A program made the position numbers and the translations under genes. The notes below the pieces were generated by a model. That model was given only the letters and a program-made list of their open reading frames with translations. It was not told the DNA's origin and searched no databases. This document shows, piece by piece, positions 8,452 to 16,537 of a stretch of 16,991 bases of DNA; position 1 is the stretch's first letter, and every line of letters begins with the position of its first letter. Source of the DNA: UBA6164 sp963979005 (GTDB lineage Bacteria; Patescibacteriota; Gracilibacteria; BD1-5; UBA6164); the NCBI GenBank assembly GCA_963979005.1, contig CAXBVF010000019.1, positions 1-16,991 of the forward strand. The letters are read 5' to 3'.

Positions 8452-8478
8452 TAAGTTATACTTACTAGTTTATTTTTT
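8442..8478. terminator. Bidirectional terminator between convergent genes
   Basis: A 14-bp perfect stem (8442-8455 with 8461-8474, core AAACTAGTAAG) and a TTATA loop are followed by TTTT on the plus strand and preceded by an A run that gives Ts on the minus strand. It overlaps the plus-strand stop (8449-8451) and reaches the minus-strand stop (8477-8479), so one hairpin serves both genes. Confidence 0.85.
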
Positions 8479-8848
8479 ATATAGTATTTGACTTAATAAC
8501 TCATTGAGCTAATATTCATCACACATATCATCATATTTGTGCAACTCATATATTTATTGATTTATTATTATTTCTAGAAATATTTCAAACAACAACTAGA
8601 AAATGTTCATATATTTTTCATTCTATTTGCTTATTTGTGATATTATCAGAAATAGCTGAAGCAAACCATATACACATTGCACTAGACTTAATAGTATTAA
8701 GTAATGGAATAACTTCATAATTTATTAAATCATACATAGCAGATGAATCATTTTGTCATTCAATAAATCTAATATTTAATTCTGAAAATATAGTATTTAA
8801 CTCAGCTTGAGTATATACAATCTCATCTTGAACTTTATTTAAAATCAT
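8477..8848 (-). CDS. Hypothetical protein, 123 aa
   Basis: I recognise no family. The product starts MILNKVQDEIVYTQ, is mainly helical in its first half (with YDLINYEVIPLLNTIK) and has a Gly-rich, fairly hydrophobic end (INIGVAQIGGYVGGILAQG). There is no signal peptide. Two Trp/Cys-containing segments (MCIWFASAI) might form a buried core. The reading frame is convincing because its in-frame TGAs fall where Gly is plausible, it ends exactly at the shared terminator, and a consensus promoter with a palindrome stands just upstream. It lies downstream of thyA-folA on the same strand but probably has its own promoter. There is no SD. Confidence 0.7.
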
Positions 8849-8850
8849 TT

Positions 8851-8891
8851 AAATTATAATTAATTATATTTAATATAATTAATTATAATTT
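8851..8891. repeat. Perfect 18-bp palindrome, candidate operator
   Basis: Arms 8851-8868 and 8874-8891 (AAATTATAATTAATTATA and its exact complement) flank the centre TTTAA. It covers the -10 box and predicted transcript start of the 123-aa gene and ends 2 bp before its ATG. That placement suits a repressor site better than a terminator, and there is no T run. The base composition is AT only, but 18 matched pairs in a row are unlikely by chance. Confidence 0.65.
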
Positions 8892-8909
8892 AATATAGTA
8901 ACTTGTCAA
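8882..8909 (-). promoter_or_regulatory. Consensus promoter for the 123-aa gene
   Basis: On the minus strand, a perfect TTGACA (8909-8904) is followed after 16 bases by a perfect TATAAT (8887-8882). It sits directly after the folA stop codon (8911). The expected transcript start near 8875 gives a leader of about 27 nt. The -10 box lies inside the palindrome arm. Confidence 0.65.
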
Positions 8910-8910
8910 G

Positions 8911-9450
8911 TTAATTCTTTTTATAAACCCAAAAACTATAATCTATAGAATTTTCTTTCTCAAGATCAGTGTAAGATTCAGGAATAAAATTTGAAGGAAC
9001 TCCATCAAAGAATACATCGCAGTTATAATCTCAGACTAGCTTAGTTATATATATTTTATCAAGCATAGGATGATCTAATACTTGATTATATAAATTAGCT
9101 CAACCTATTATAAATATTTGTTCAACATTATCTTTAGATTCTAACTCAGATAAACAATGTTCTAGTGAATTGAAATATAGTGTAAAATCATCTATAGGAG
9201 ATCCTATATCATTATTAGTTATACTTCTTGTTAATATACAATTAATTCTGTTTGGCAATGGCCTATATTTAGAAGGAATGGATTCCCATGTTTTTCTTCA
9301 CATTATAACAGCATTCATTTTTCACAAATCTGTTGTATTACTAGTTATATTCTTAAAATACTTCATATCAGCTGACAATCTCCATGCTAAAGTGTTTTCC
9401 TTTCATATTCAGTTTTTTTCATCAACTGCTAATATAATACTAAATTTCAT
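8911..9450 (-). CDS. folA: Dihydrofolate reductase
   Basis: 179 aa, reducing dihydrofolate to tetrahydrofolate with NADPH, to recycle the folate oxidised by thymidylate synthase. Family marks in order: ILAVDEKNGIGKENTLAWRL (the Met20-loop region with Trp), LSADMKYFK with the active-site Asp, IMGRKTWESIP, CILTRS for NADPH binding, and IFIIGGANLYNQVL with the conserved Gly-Gly. Both motif glycines at GIG are TGA. It starts 19 bp after the thyA stop on the same strand, a classic thyA-folA operon. There is no SD. Confidence 0.95.
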
Positions 9451-9469
9451 AAATGATGGTTAAAATATA

Positions 9470-10420
9470 CTAAACAGCCACGGGAGCCCTAATCTTTCAG
9501 TGAGATTCATATCACACTAATTTAAAATCTTCCCATTCTAAATTCTCAATATCCTCCAGAGTCTTTACATCTTTTAATATTTGTAATTCTGGTAATTTTT
9601 TAGGCTCTCTAGACAATTGCAATTCAACTTGTTCTACATGATTATTATATATATGTGAATCTCCCAAAGTATGAGTAAATGTACCTGGTTTAAGTCATGT
9701 TATTTTTGCAATTAATATAAGAAGAGTCGAATAGGATGCAATATTAAATGGTACTCAAAGAAACATATCCGCACTTCTTTGATATAATTGTAAATTCAAA
9801 ACGTCATTAGTTGTATCAACATTAAATTGGAAAAAGGCATGACAGGGAGGTAATAGCATTTTATCAAACTGAACAGGATTCCATGCAGAAACAATTATTC
9901 TTCTATCAGTTGGATTATTTTTAATTTTTTCTATAGCATTAACAATTTGATCAACTCAATCCTTAAGTCAATTATATGGATGTGTACCATTAAAATTTCT
10001 CCATTGATGTCAATATACAGGCCCTAAATCTCACCATTTAACCACAAAATCATCATCTTCTTTTAAATCTTTTATTTTATTTATAAAAGCCTTCTTTTCA
10101 TCCATCCATTCTGCTGAATATTTTGGGAATTTATCTCATAAGTTATTAGAATCAATATAATTTTGAAATGGCCATTCATCCCAAATGTGACAATTTCTAT
10201 CAACCAAATATTTAATATTAGTTTCTCATCTAATCAACCATATAAGCTCAACAATAATAATCCTTAAGAATGTTTTTTTAGTAGTAACTAAAGGGAATCA
10301 GTCATCTAAGTTATATTTTGCCTGCATACCAAAAAGTCACCTAACTCAAGTTCAAGTTCTGTCATCCTTTCAAATACCGTTATCTTTTATATCTTTAAGT
10401 AGCTCTAGGTATTGTTTCAT
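9470..10420 (-). CDS. thyA: Thymidylate synthase
   Basis: 316 aa, making dTMP from dUMP with methylene-tetrahydrofolate. The catalytic Cys193 lies in LPPCHAFFQFNV. Other invariant parts are visible: TGVRGLFGMQ near the N terminus, FPLVTTKK, ELIWLIRGETNI, GPVYGHQWRNF, DRRIIVSAWNP, LQLYQRSADMFLGVPFNIA and GDSHIYNNHVEQV. It is longer than the E. coli enzyme (264 aa); the extra residues are around 100-130, an insert common in many other ThyA proteins. It is first in the thyA-folA operon, starting in the 141-bp gap shared with divergent ftsH. A shallow match TTGATT-N16-TATACT precedes it. Confidence 0.96.
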
Positions 10421-10450
10421 AAAAATATGTTATAAAATAATTTACTGATA

Positions 10451-10478
10451 AGTATATATTTTTGGAAGAATTAATCAA
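10451..10478 (-). promoter_or_regulatory. Candidate thyA-folA promoter
   Basis: On the minus strand TTGATT (10478-10473) and TATACT (10456-10451) are 16 bases apart, about 30 bp before the thyA ATG. The match is reasonable, but the region is AT-rich and other choices exist. Confidence 0.4.
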
Positions 10479-10500
10479 CACAAAATAAACTAAAATTCTT

Positions 10501-10528
10501 TTGCAAAAAAAACATATATTAATAAAAT
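10501..10528 (+). promoter_or_regulatory. Candidate ftsH operon promoter
   Basis: TTGCAA (10501-10506) and TAAAAT (10523-10528) are 16 bases apart, about 33 bp before the ftsH ATG. It lies back to back with the thyA promoter candidate in the same divergent gap. Confidence 0.35.
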
Positions 10529-10561
10529 ATACAAGCTTATATATATTAGATAAACAAATAA

Positions 10562-12439
10562 ATGACAAACAAGAAATTACCAAAAAAACCTATTGTAAAA
10601 AATATAAATTTAAATAAAAAAAGCTATAGATCTATTTTATTTCTAATTGCTATTTCACTAATAATTGCATTATTATTACCTTATATAAAGGAAAAAGAAA
10701 CATACATAGACACAAATATATGATTAAATCAGTTAGAAGAGAAATATCTTAACTGAGAATACAAAGATATCCTTATAGACTGAAATAAGGCCATAGCTAC
10801 ATTAACGTGAGCACAAATACAAGAATGAGCATATTTAAAAACGAAAAGAGATATTGTTATACTACCAAAAAACGACTCATTAAATGAACTGTGATTAAAA
10901 AATCCAGAAATAAACACCGTAATAAGTGTGAAAGATAAATCTAGTGAAGAATTTTGGAATGAAATGTTTCCAACAATTATTGCATTTGTTCTATTTTTCA
11001 TAATATGAATAATTTTAATTTCTAGAATGTGATGAGTAGCTAACAATGCGATGACATTTTGAAAATCTAGAGCTAGATTATACGATAAAGATAAAGACAA
11101 GGTTTTATTCAAAGATGTCGCATGAGCGGAAGAAGAAAAAGAAGAATTAGCTGAAATAGTACAGTTTTTAAAAAATCCTAAAAAATTCAAAGATATTTGA
11201 GCCAAAATACCAAGATGAACACTTCTTGTATGACCTCCAGGTACAGGTAAAACAATGTTAGCAAGAGCTGTAGCTTGAGAAAGTAATGTTCCATTTCTAA
11301 GTATATCTGGTTCAGAATTTGTTGAAATGTTTGTATGAGTAGGGGCGTCTCGTGTTAGAGATTTGTTTACAAATGCAAAAAAAATAGCTCCTGCAATCAT
11401 ATTTATAGATGAAATAGATGCAATAGGTAAAAAAAGGTGACCTGGTACATGATGATGACATGATGAAAGAGAACAAACTCTAAATCAAATATTAACAGAA
11501 ATGGATTGATTTAGTAATGAAACTAATGTTATAGTGATGGGTGCTACAAATAGAGCAGACGTTCTAGATAAAGCACTTGTTAGACCATGAAGATTTGATA
11601 GAAAAATTACAGTAAATTTACCAAACTTATTAGACAGGGAAGAAATACTAAAAATACATGCAACTACAAGAAAAATAGAGGAAAAAATTGATTATAAATC
11701 AATTGCATCAAAAACAGTCTGATTTTCAGGTGCAGATTTATGAAATTTAATAAATGAAGCAGCTATTATCTCAGCAAGAAATAATGAGAAAAAAATAAGC
11801 GAAAATAGAATCACAGAAAGTTTTGAAAGACTTGTTATGTGACTTAGAAAAAAATCACAAGTAATGAATGAAGAGGAGAAAAAAATAACTGCATATCATG
11901 AAGTATGACATGCATTAGTCTGAAAATTATTGGTAAACACTGACCCTGTTCACAAAGTTTCAATAGTATCAAGATGATGAGCATTATGAGTAACTTGGTT
12001 TTTACCAGAAAGAGACAAATTATTAGTATCAAAAGCTAAATATATTGATGAATTAGCTACTCTATACTGAGGAAGGGCAGCAGAAGAAATATTCTTTGGA
12101 AAAGATAATATTACTACTTGAGCATCAAATGATATAGAAAAAGCAACCAGTATTGCTCGTGAAATGGTTATGAGATACTGAATGTATGAAGAAATAGGAA
12201 GAGAGAATTTTGCATGAGATAGAAGTTCTTGAAATCACTTATGAGTTTCAGAAGAAAAGCATATTTCTGAAAAAGCAAAAGAAAAAATAGATAAAAAAAT
12301 AAAGGAGATACTTGACACAGCTTACGATACAGCGATTTCACTAATCACTAAAAATAAAAAGCTTCATGAAAAAATAACTAGTGAATTATTAAAAAAAGAA
12401 GAATTATCTAGAACTGAATTTAGTGCATTTTTTGAATAA
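10562..12439 (+). CDS. ftsH: ATP-dependent zinc metalloprotease FtsH
   Basis: 625 aa membrane-bound AAA+ protease that removes misfolded membrane and short-lived cytosolic proteins. Order of parts: a basic N tail, TM1 (about 24-42), an extracytoplasmic loop, TM2 (about 137-155), then the AAA domain with Walker A GPPGTGKT (224-231), the pore loop FVEMFVGVGASRVRD, Walker B IIFIDEIDAIG (Asp283, Glu284) and the second region of homology ATNRADVLDKALVRPGRFDR. The protease domain has HEVGH (446-450) and ASNDIEKAT with the third zinc ligand Asp. The HEVGH glycine and many others are TGA. It is first in a plus-strand run with the DedA protein, ApaH-like enzyme and MurD. The ATG has no SD. Confidence 0.97.
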
Positions 12440-12465
12440 ATTATATTAGATATAAATAAAATACT

Positions 12466-13083
12466 ATGAATGAAATAATAACTGCAATTGTAAATTTTGC
12501 ATCAGAATTAGGTTACACATGAATTTTTATAATGATGGTAATTGAGTCATCTTTTTTCCCTTTTCCATCAGAAGTAGCCATGATACCTGCATGATACTTA
12601 GCAAGTATATGAAAAATGGATTTTTCCATTGCATTATTAGTTTGAACATTCTGAGCAGTAGTTTGAGCTACAATAAATTATATATTATGATATTACTTAT
12701 GAGATAAGCTAATTCGTAAATTGATTAAAAAATATTGAAAATACGTATTAATAACTTCAGCACATTACGATGCTACTGAAAAATATTTTGAAAAACATTG
12801 AGTAATTACTACATTTTTAGCTAGATTCATAACTGTTGTTAGACAATTAATAAGTCTTCCTGCATGAGTATTTAAAATGAACTTTGCAAAATTCTTCTTC
12901 TATACATGACTAGGTGCGTGAATATGGAATTTGTTGTTAATGATAATATGATATGTTGCTTGAGAAAATAGAGAATTAATAGAAAAATATTCATTTGAAA
13001 TATTATTATGAGCATTATTCTTTATAATTATTACAGCAAATATATACTATTACTTACATAAAAGAAAATATGGAAAAATCTAG
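12466..13083 (+). CDS. DedA family membrane protein (VTT domain)
   Basis: 205 aa multi-span inner-membrane protein. DedA proteins are linked to lipid-carrier (undecaprenyl phosphate or phospholipid) flipping and envelope homeostasis. Family marks: the N-terminal helix region, SSFFPFPSEVAMIPAGYLAS with the conserved Pro-rich loop, the Gly-rich helix GAVVGATINYILGYYLGDKL, then FLARFITVVRQLISLPAG (usual F.GRF.P..R....AG) and FYTGLGAGIWN. By hand count 16 of 19 glycines are TGA. It starts 26 bp after ftsH. Its end overlaps the next gene by 14 bp, suggesting coupling. A role in recycling the lipid carrier fits the nearby murD, but this is inference. Confidence 0.93.
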
Positions 13084-13744
13084 GACAATATTTATTTGAG
13101 ATATTCAATGATGTTTTGATGAACTTAAATTACTTATTAAAAAGCTTAACTTAAAGCCTAATGATAAGGTTTATTTTGTATGAGATCTGATAAATAAATG
13201 ACCTAAAAGCTATAAAGTCTTAAAATATATGTACAAAAATAAACATAGATTTTACTCGGTTAAATGAAATCACGAATTAAATTTTCTTAGATGGCTAAAA
13301 TGAGAAACGTATAATAATGATAAAGATTTCAAAAATTTAAAAAAGAAAATAGAAAAAAATAAAACACATTATCTTATTAAATATATTGAAGAATTACCAC
13401 TATATATAGAAAAAAAAGATTTTTTATTAATACATTGAGGACTCATTCCGAATAAAATAGTAACGGAATTAACTGAGGATGAAATAACAAGAACCAGAGA
13501 TATTAAATGAAAACCATGGTATAAATATTACACGTGAAATAAAAAAATTATATACTGACATTGGGCTGAAGATAGTTTACAAATAAATAAAAAAACTAAA
13601 TGACTAGATTCTTGATGTGTTTACTGAAAGGCATTGACAGCATATATTTTAGAAACTGAAGAAGTAATTCAACAAAATGCATTAGATGTTTATATAAATG
13701 TTTATAAAAAAAATTGGTGAATAATAAAGAGAATTTTTAATTAA
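13070..13744 (+). CDS. ApaH-like metallophosphoesterase
   Basis: 224 aa calcineurin-type phosphoesterase close to bacterial ApaH/PrpE-type dinucleoside tetraphosphatases. Metal and active-site motifs in order: FIGDIQGCFDEL, VGDLINKGP, VKGNHELNFL, LLIHGGLIP, IIYGHWA and LDSGCVYGKAL. It lacks nothing essential that I can see. The likely role is to hydrolyse diadenosine polyphosphates such as Ap4A, but protein phosphatase activity occurs in this group, so I leave the symbol blank. The ATG lies within the last codons of the DedA gene (14-bp overlap), and murD begins 6 bp after its stop. Confidence 0.87.
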
Positions 13745-13750
13745 GTACTA

Positions 13751-15115
13751 ATGAAATTAGGAGAGCTAGAAAAATATAAAAACAAGCAAATTGCAATTTT
13801 AGGATTTTGAAAAGAAGGGAAGTCAACACTCAATTTCTTAAAGGATTTTTGAATGCAAAATATTACTATCCTAGATAGTAATATAGATATAGTTAAAGAA
13901 AAAAATCATAAATATATATTATGAGGGGGGTATTTAGCGGATCTATGAAAATATGATCTAATTTTTAAAAGCCCTTGAATCAGCCCTTACAATAAACAAT
14001 TATCTAAATTTAAAAGTAAATTAATTACCCAAACCCAAGTTTTTTTTGATAATTATAAATGAAAAGTGATCTGAATTACTTGAACAAAAGGGAAATCTAC
14101 CACCTCAACTTTATGTTATGAAACATTAAAGGAAATTTGATATGATGTAAAATTAGTATGAAACATAGGGAATCCAGTATTTGATGAAGTAGATATATAT
14201 AATGAACAAACACATGATTTTATTGTATATGAATTATCTAGCTATATGTTAGAGTGATTAAATCTTAAATTATATATATGAGTAGTAAATAATATATATA
14301 ATTGTCATTTAGATTGGCATTCATGAAGAAAAAATTATGAAACAGCTAAATTTTGAGTAATTAAGGATGCTGAAAATAAATTAATCAATTTTGAATTAAA
14401 AAATTATTTTAATAATTCAAACTCTCAAATTAAATACTTCTGAGAAAACTGAGATTATAGTTTTCATAACCCATTGTTCTATATTAATGAACAACAGATT
14501 ATGAAGGATGAAAATATAAAATTAAAATGAGAACATAATAGGAAAAATATTTGCGTAATTATTTGAGTATTAGATATAATAGATAAAGATAACATGAGTG
14601 AAAATTTACTAGCACTAGAAAAAGTATTATCTAACTTTAAATGATTATCTCATAGAATGGAAGATATATGAACATATAATTGAATACAATTTATTGATGA
14701 TGCTATAGCGACAACACCTGAGTCAACAATAGCAGCAATAAAAACTTACGGAAACAATATATGAACAATTTTATTAGGATGAGAAGATTCATGATTTGAA
14801 TACAATAAACTTAGAGATGTATTGAAAGATAATAAAATATCAAATATAGTATTATTTCCAGATACCTGAGAAAAAGTATTTTGAAACCTTAGTAAATTCA
14901 GTTATGAAACTGAATTTAATTTGGAATGAGAATATAGTCCATTAATATTGAAAACAAAAACTTTAAAATCAGCAGTAGCTTTTGCTTATAAAAATACTCA
15001 AAAATGAAAAATTTGTATTTTATCAAATGCCGCACCAAGTTTTAGTTTATGGTCATGATTTATAGCTAAATGATTAGAATACCAAAAAGAAGTGAAAAAT
15101 TACGTTTTAGATTAA
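13751..15115 (+). CDS. murD: UDP-N-acetylmuramoylalanine--D-glutamate ligase, MurD-like
   Basis: 454 aa Mur ligase, adding D-Glu to UDP-MurNAc-L-Ala in peptidoglycan precursor synthesis. The N-terminal Rossmann domain has ILGFGKEGKST and FKSPGISPYN. The central ATPase domain has GITGTKGKSTTS (Lys115 in the P-loop), VYELSSYMLEGL and NNIYNCHLDWHSGRKNYETAK (usual N....HLD.H.....Y..AK, split here by Asn-Cys). The C-terminal domain has GLSHRMED and FIDDAIATTPESTIAAI. The last motif differs from the NDSKATN form of E. coli MurD, so a MurD-like relative with altered substrate is possible. Length matches MurD. It is last in the ftsH run, ahead of a gene-free terminator region. Confidence 0.9.
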
Positions 15116-15273
15116 TTATTTTAGTTACAATATATCCAAAATATAGTTAAAAGCTCTTAAAACGTCATATTTTAACTTTTAGGCTAGTAATAGCTATACA
15201 AAGCCATTACTTATAACGGTAAATTTACATTATCTAAAAAGACTACTTAAATTACAAAGATAGTCTTTTTTTT
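15116..15273 (+). terminator. MurD 3' region with hairpins, ending in a terminator
   Basis: No reading frame is supported here. The terminator proper is AAAAAGACTA (15236-15245) paired with TAGTCTTTTT (15261-15270), a 15-nt loop, then further Ts. Before it lie a GTTAAAA/TTTTAAC hairpin (about 15146-15178) and an interrupted GTAAT.GC/GC.ATTAC hairpin (about 15186-15210). These may simply be the structured 3' end of the ftsH-murD transcript, or a small RNA of its own. Confidence 0.6.
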
Positions 15274-15281
15274 GAACAAAA

Positions 15282-15310
15282 TTGTAAATAGGTAATTCTG
15301 AATATAGAAT
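15282..15310 (+). promoter_or_regulatory. Candidate promoter of the small RNA
   Basis: TTGTAA (15282-15287), a 17-base spacer and TAGAAT (15305-15310) lie just after one terminator and before a string of hairpins ending in another terminator. A transcript from near 15317 would be about 200 nt long. Confidence 0.35.
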
Positions 15311-15316
15311 CAATTT

Positions 15317-15519
15317 TAAAATTTATATTCAGAGTAGAAATTATTAAATGACTAAATATTTAATTTCTATTAATTTCTAAAAAAACTAAATAAGGGAGTT
15401 ATTCGGACTTAGTTGTATTACATCACATAATGTAACTTATGTGTACTTAAGTATATACAATTATAGCTATTAGGTGCTAACAATAAAAAAAGACTTATTA
15501 TTAAAATAAGTCTTTTTTT
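15317..15519 (+). ncRNA. Candidate structured small RNA
   Basis: No gene fits this interval in either strand, yet it can fold into several helices in series: AGAAATTA..AAAT with ATTTAATTTCT (about 15334-15370), AACTA/TAGTT (15384-15388 with 15410-15414) enclosing AATAA/TTATT with a GGGAG loop, and TTGTAT/ATACAA (15413-15418 with 15455-15460) enclosing a perfect CACATAA/TTATGTG hairpin (15424-15430 with 15437-15443). A strong terminator closes it. The size suits 6S or a regulatory RNA, but I see no signature of 6S, tmRNA, SRP RNA, RNase P RNA or a tRNA. AT-rich DNA folds easily, so this remains a candidate. Confidence 0.35.
15485..15519. terminator. Bidirectional terminator before the adenylate cyclase stop
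   Basis: AAAAAAGACTTATT (15485-15498 area) pairs with AATAAGTCTTTTTT (15505-15518) around a short AT loop. The A and T runs on both sides let it work in both directions. The minus-strand stop codon of the cyclase (15520-15518) touches its T run, so it ends both that gene and any plus-strand RNA. Confidence 0.85.
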
Positions 15520-16537
15520 ATAATTTTAAGTTCATTACTGAATCAACCCCATGTACTCTTAATTTTGATTTTCTTCACCTTAGTGTTTCTATTCATAAGT
15601 CCTTTATAGAAAATTCATCTGGTCTTTGGATATTTTTAAATGTAGTTTCCGATATGATTGTATTATTTGGAAACGACCTAGTTAGTCATTCAAGTCTTGA
15701 TGCAATATTTACAACATCTCATATTATAGTAATTTCCATTCTATCTCTAGATCAAACTGTTCATAATATAACTTCTCAGGAATTTATTCATATTCACACT
15801 CAGATTTTTCATCAAATTTCCGATACTTGTATTTTATCTATAAAATTTTGAATTTCAACAGCCGCCTTAACTGCATTGTCTGATTCCCTACTATCGAAGA
15901 TTATCATTATACCATCTCATAGAAACTTGTCAACGTATCATCAATTATTTTTAATTATTTCTACTATTCAGTCAAAATATACATTTAATAATAATAAGGC
16001 TTTGTCTGATGGTATCTTTTCTGTTATAGTTGTAAATCATATAATATCTAAAAACATTACATTTAAATATTTCTTTACTGATAATCAAAGAGAGATTTTA
16101 TCAGTTCCCTTTTCTCCTATTTCTTTTAGTAATCATTCGGGGATAAACTTATGAAAAACACTCTTTAGGTCAGCATAATCTTTTGCTAGTATATTTTTTC
16201 TAATATACATATTTTTAAAAAGATTATAATTTTCTTCATTCTCTTTATAAAAGGATTTCTTAAAGAGTAAGTCCTTTACTTCTGAATCTTTTCAGCTTAA
16301 TAAGGTACTACTAATTGTTTTTATATCTCTTTTTTTATCATTATATTCTAGTTCGTATCTCTTATTCAAGATATAAAATAAAATAAGTATAAAAAGATTT
16401 ATTCAGAAAAATAGTATTTTAAAATCCCTTAAAGTTTCAGACATATAAAATATTGTACTTATATATATGATGAAAACGAATAGTAGATAATTAATAGCTT
16501 TTATGCTTTTATTACTTTTTTTTGTTATATCAGTCAT
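15518..16537 (-). CDS. Membrane-anchored class III adenylate cyclase
   Basis: 339 aa. Two N-terminal membrane helices (about 15-33 and 39-58) are followed by a linker of about 100 residues and a complete class III cyclase domain (about 158-339). Catalytic marks: FLDIIGFT with metal Asp164, VDKFLGDGIMIIF with adenine-selecting Lys204 and metal Asp208, and IGDVVNIASRLE with Asp274, Asn277 and Arg281. The Lys and Asp favour ATP over GTP, so cAMP is the expected product. Only the cytosolic domain is catalytic; class III enzymes work as dimers. The gene follows pilT on the same strand and overlaps its end by 13 bp (code 25), so cyclase and pilus retraction are probably co-expressed. Catalytic-domain glycines are largely TGA. 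There is no SD. Confidence 0.93.

Noticed and set aside
9170..9463. 97-codon plus-strand open frame
   Set aside because: It is the antisense shadow of folA, whose minus-strand protein shows all dihydrofolate reductase motifs.
10729..11400. 223-codon minus-strand open frame
   Set aside because: It lies opposite the ftsH AAA domain. The plus-strand frame with TGA=Gly gives a textbook FtsH, and the reverse frame is open only because of base composition.
15116..15519. tRNA, tmRNA, CRISPR array or attachment site in the gene-free stretch
   Set aside because: No cloverleaf, TPsiC-like GGTTCGA, CCA end or regularly spaced direct repeat is visible. Only hairpins and terminators are.
15654..16154. 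Two plus-strand open frames
   Set aside because: Both are antisense to the adenylate cyclase, whose catalytic residues are all present on the minus strand.
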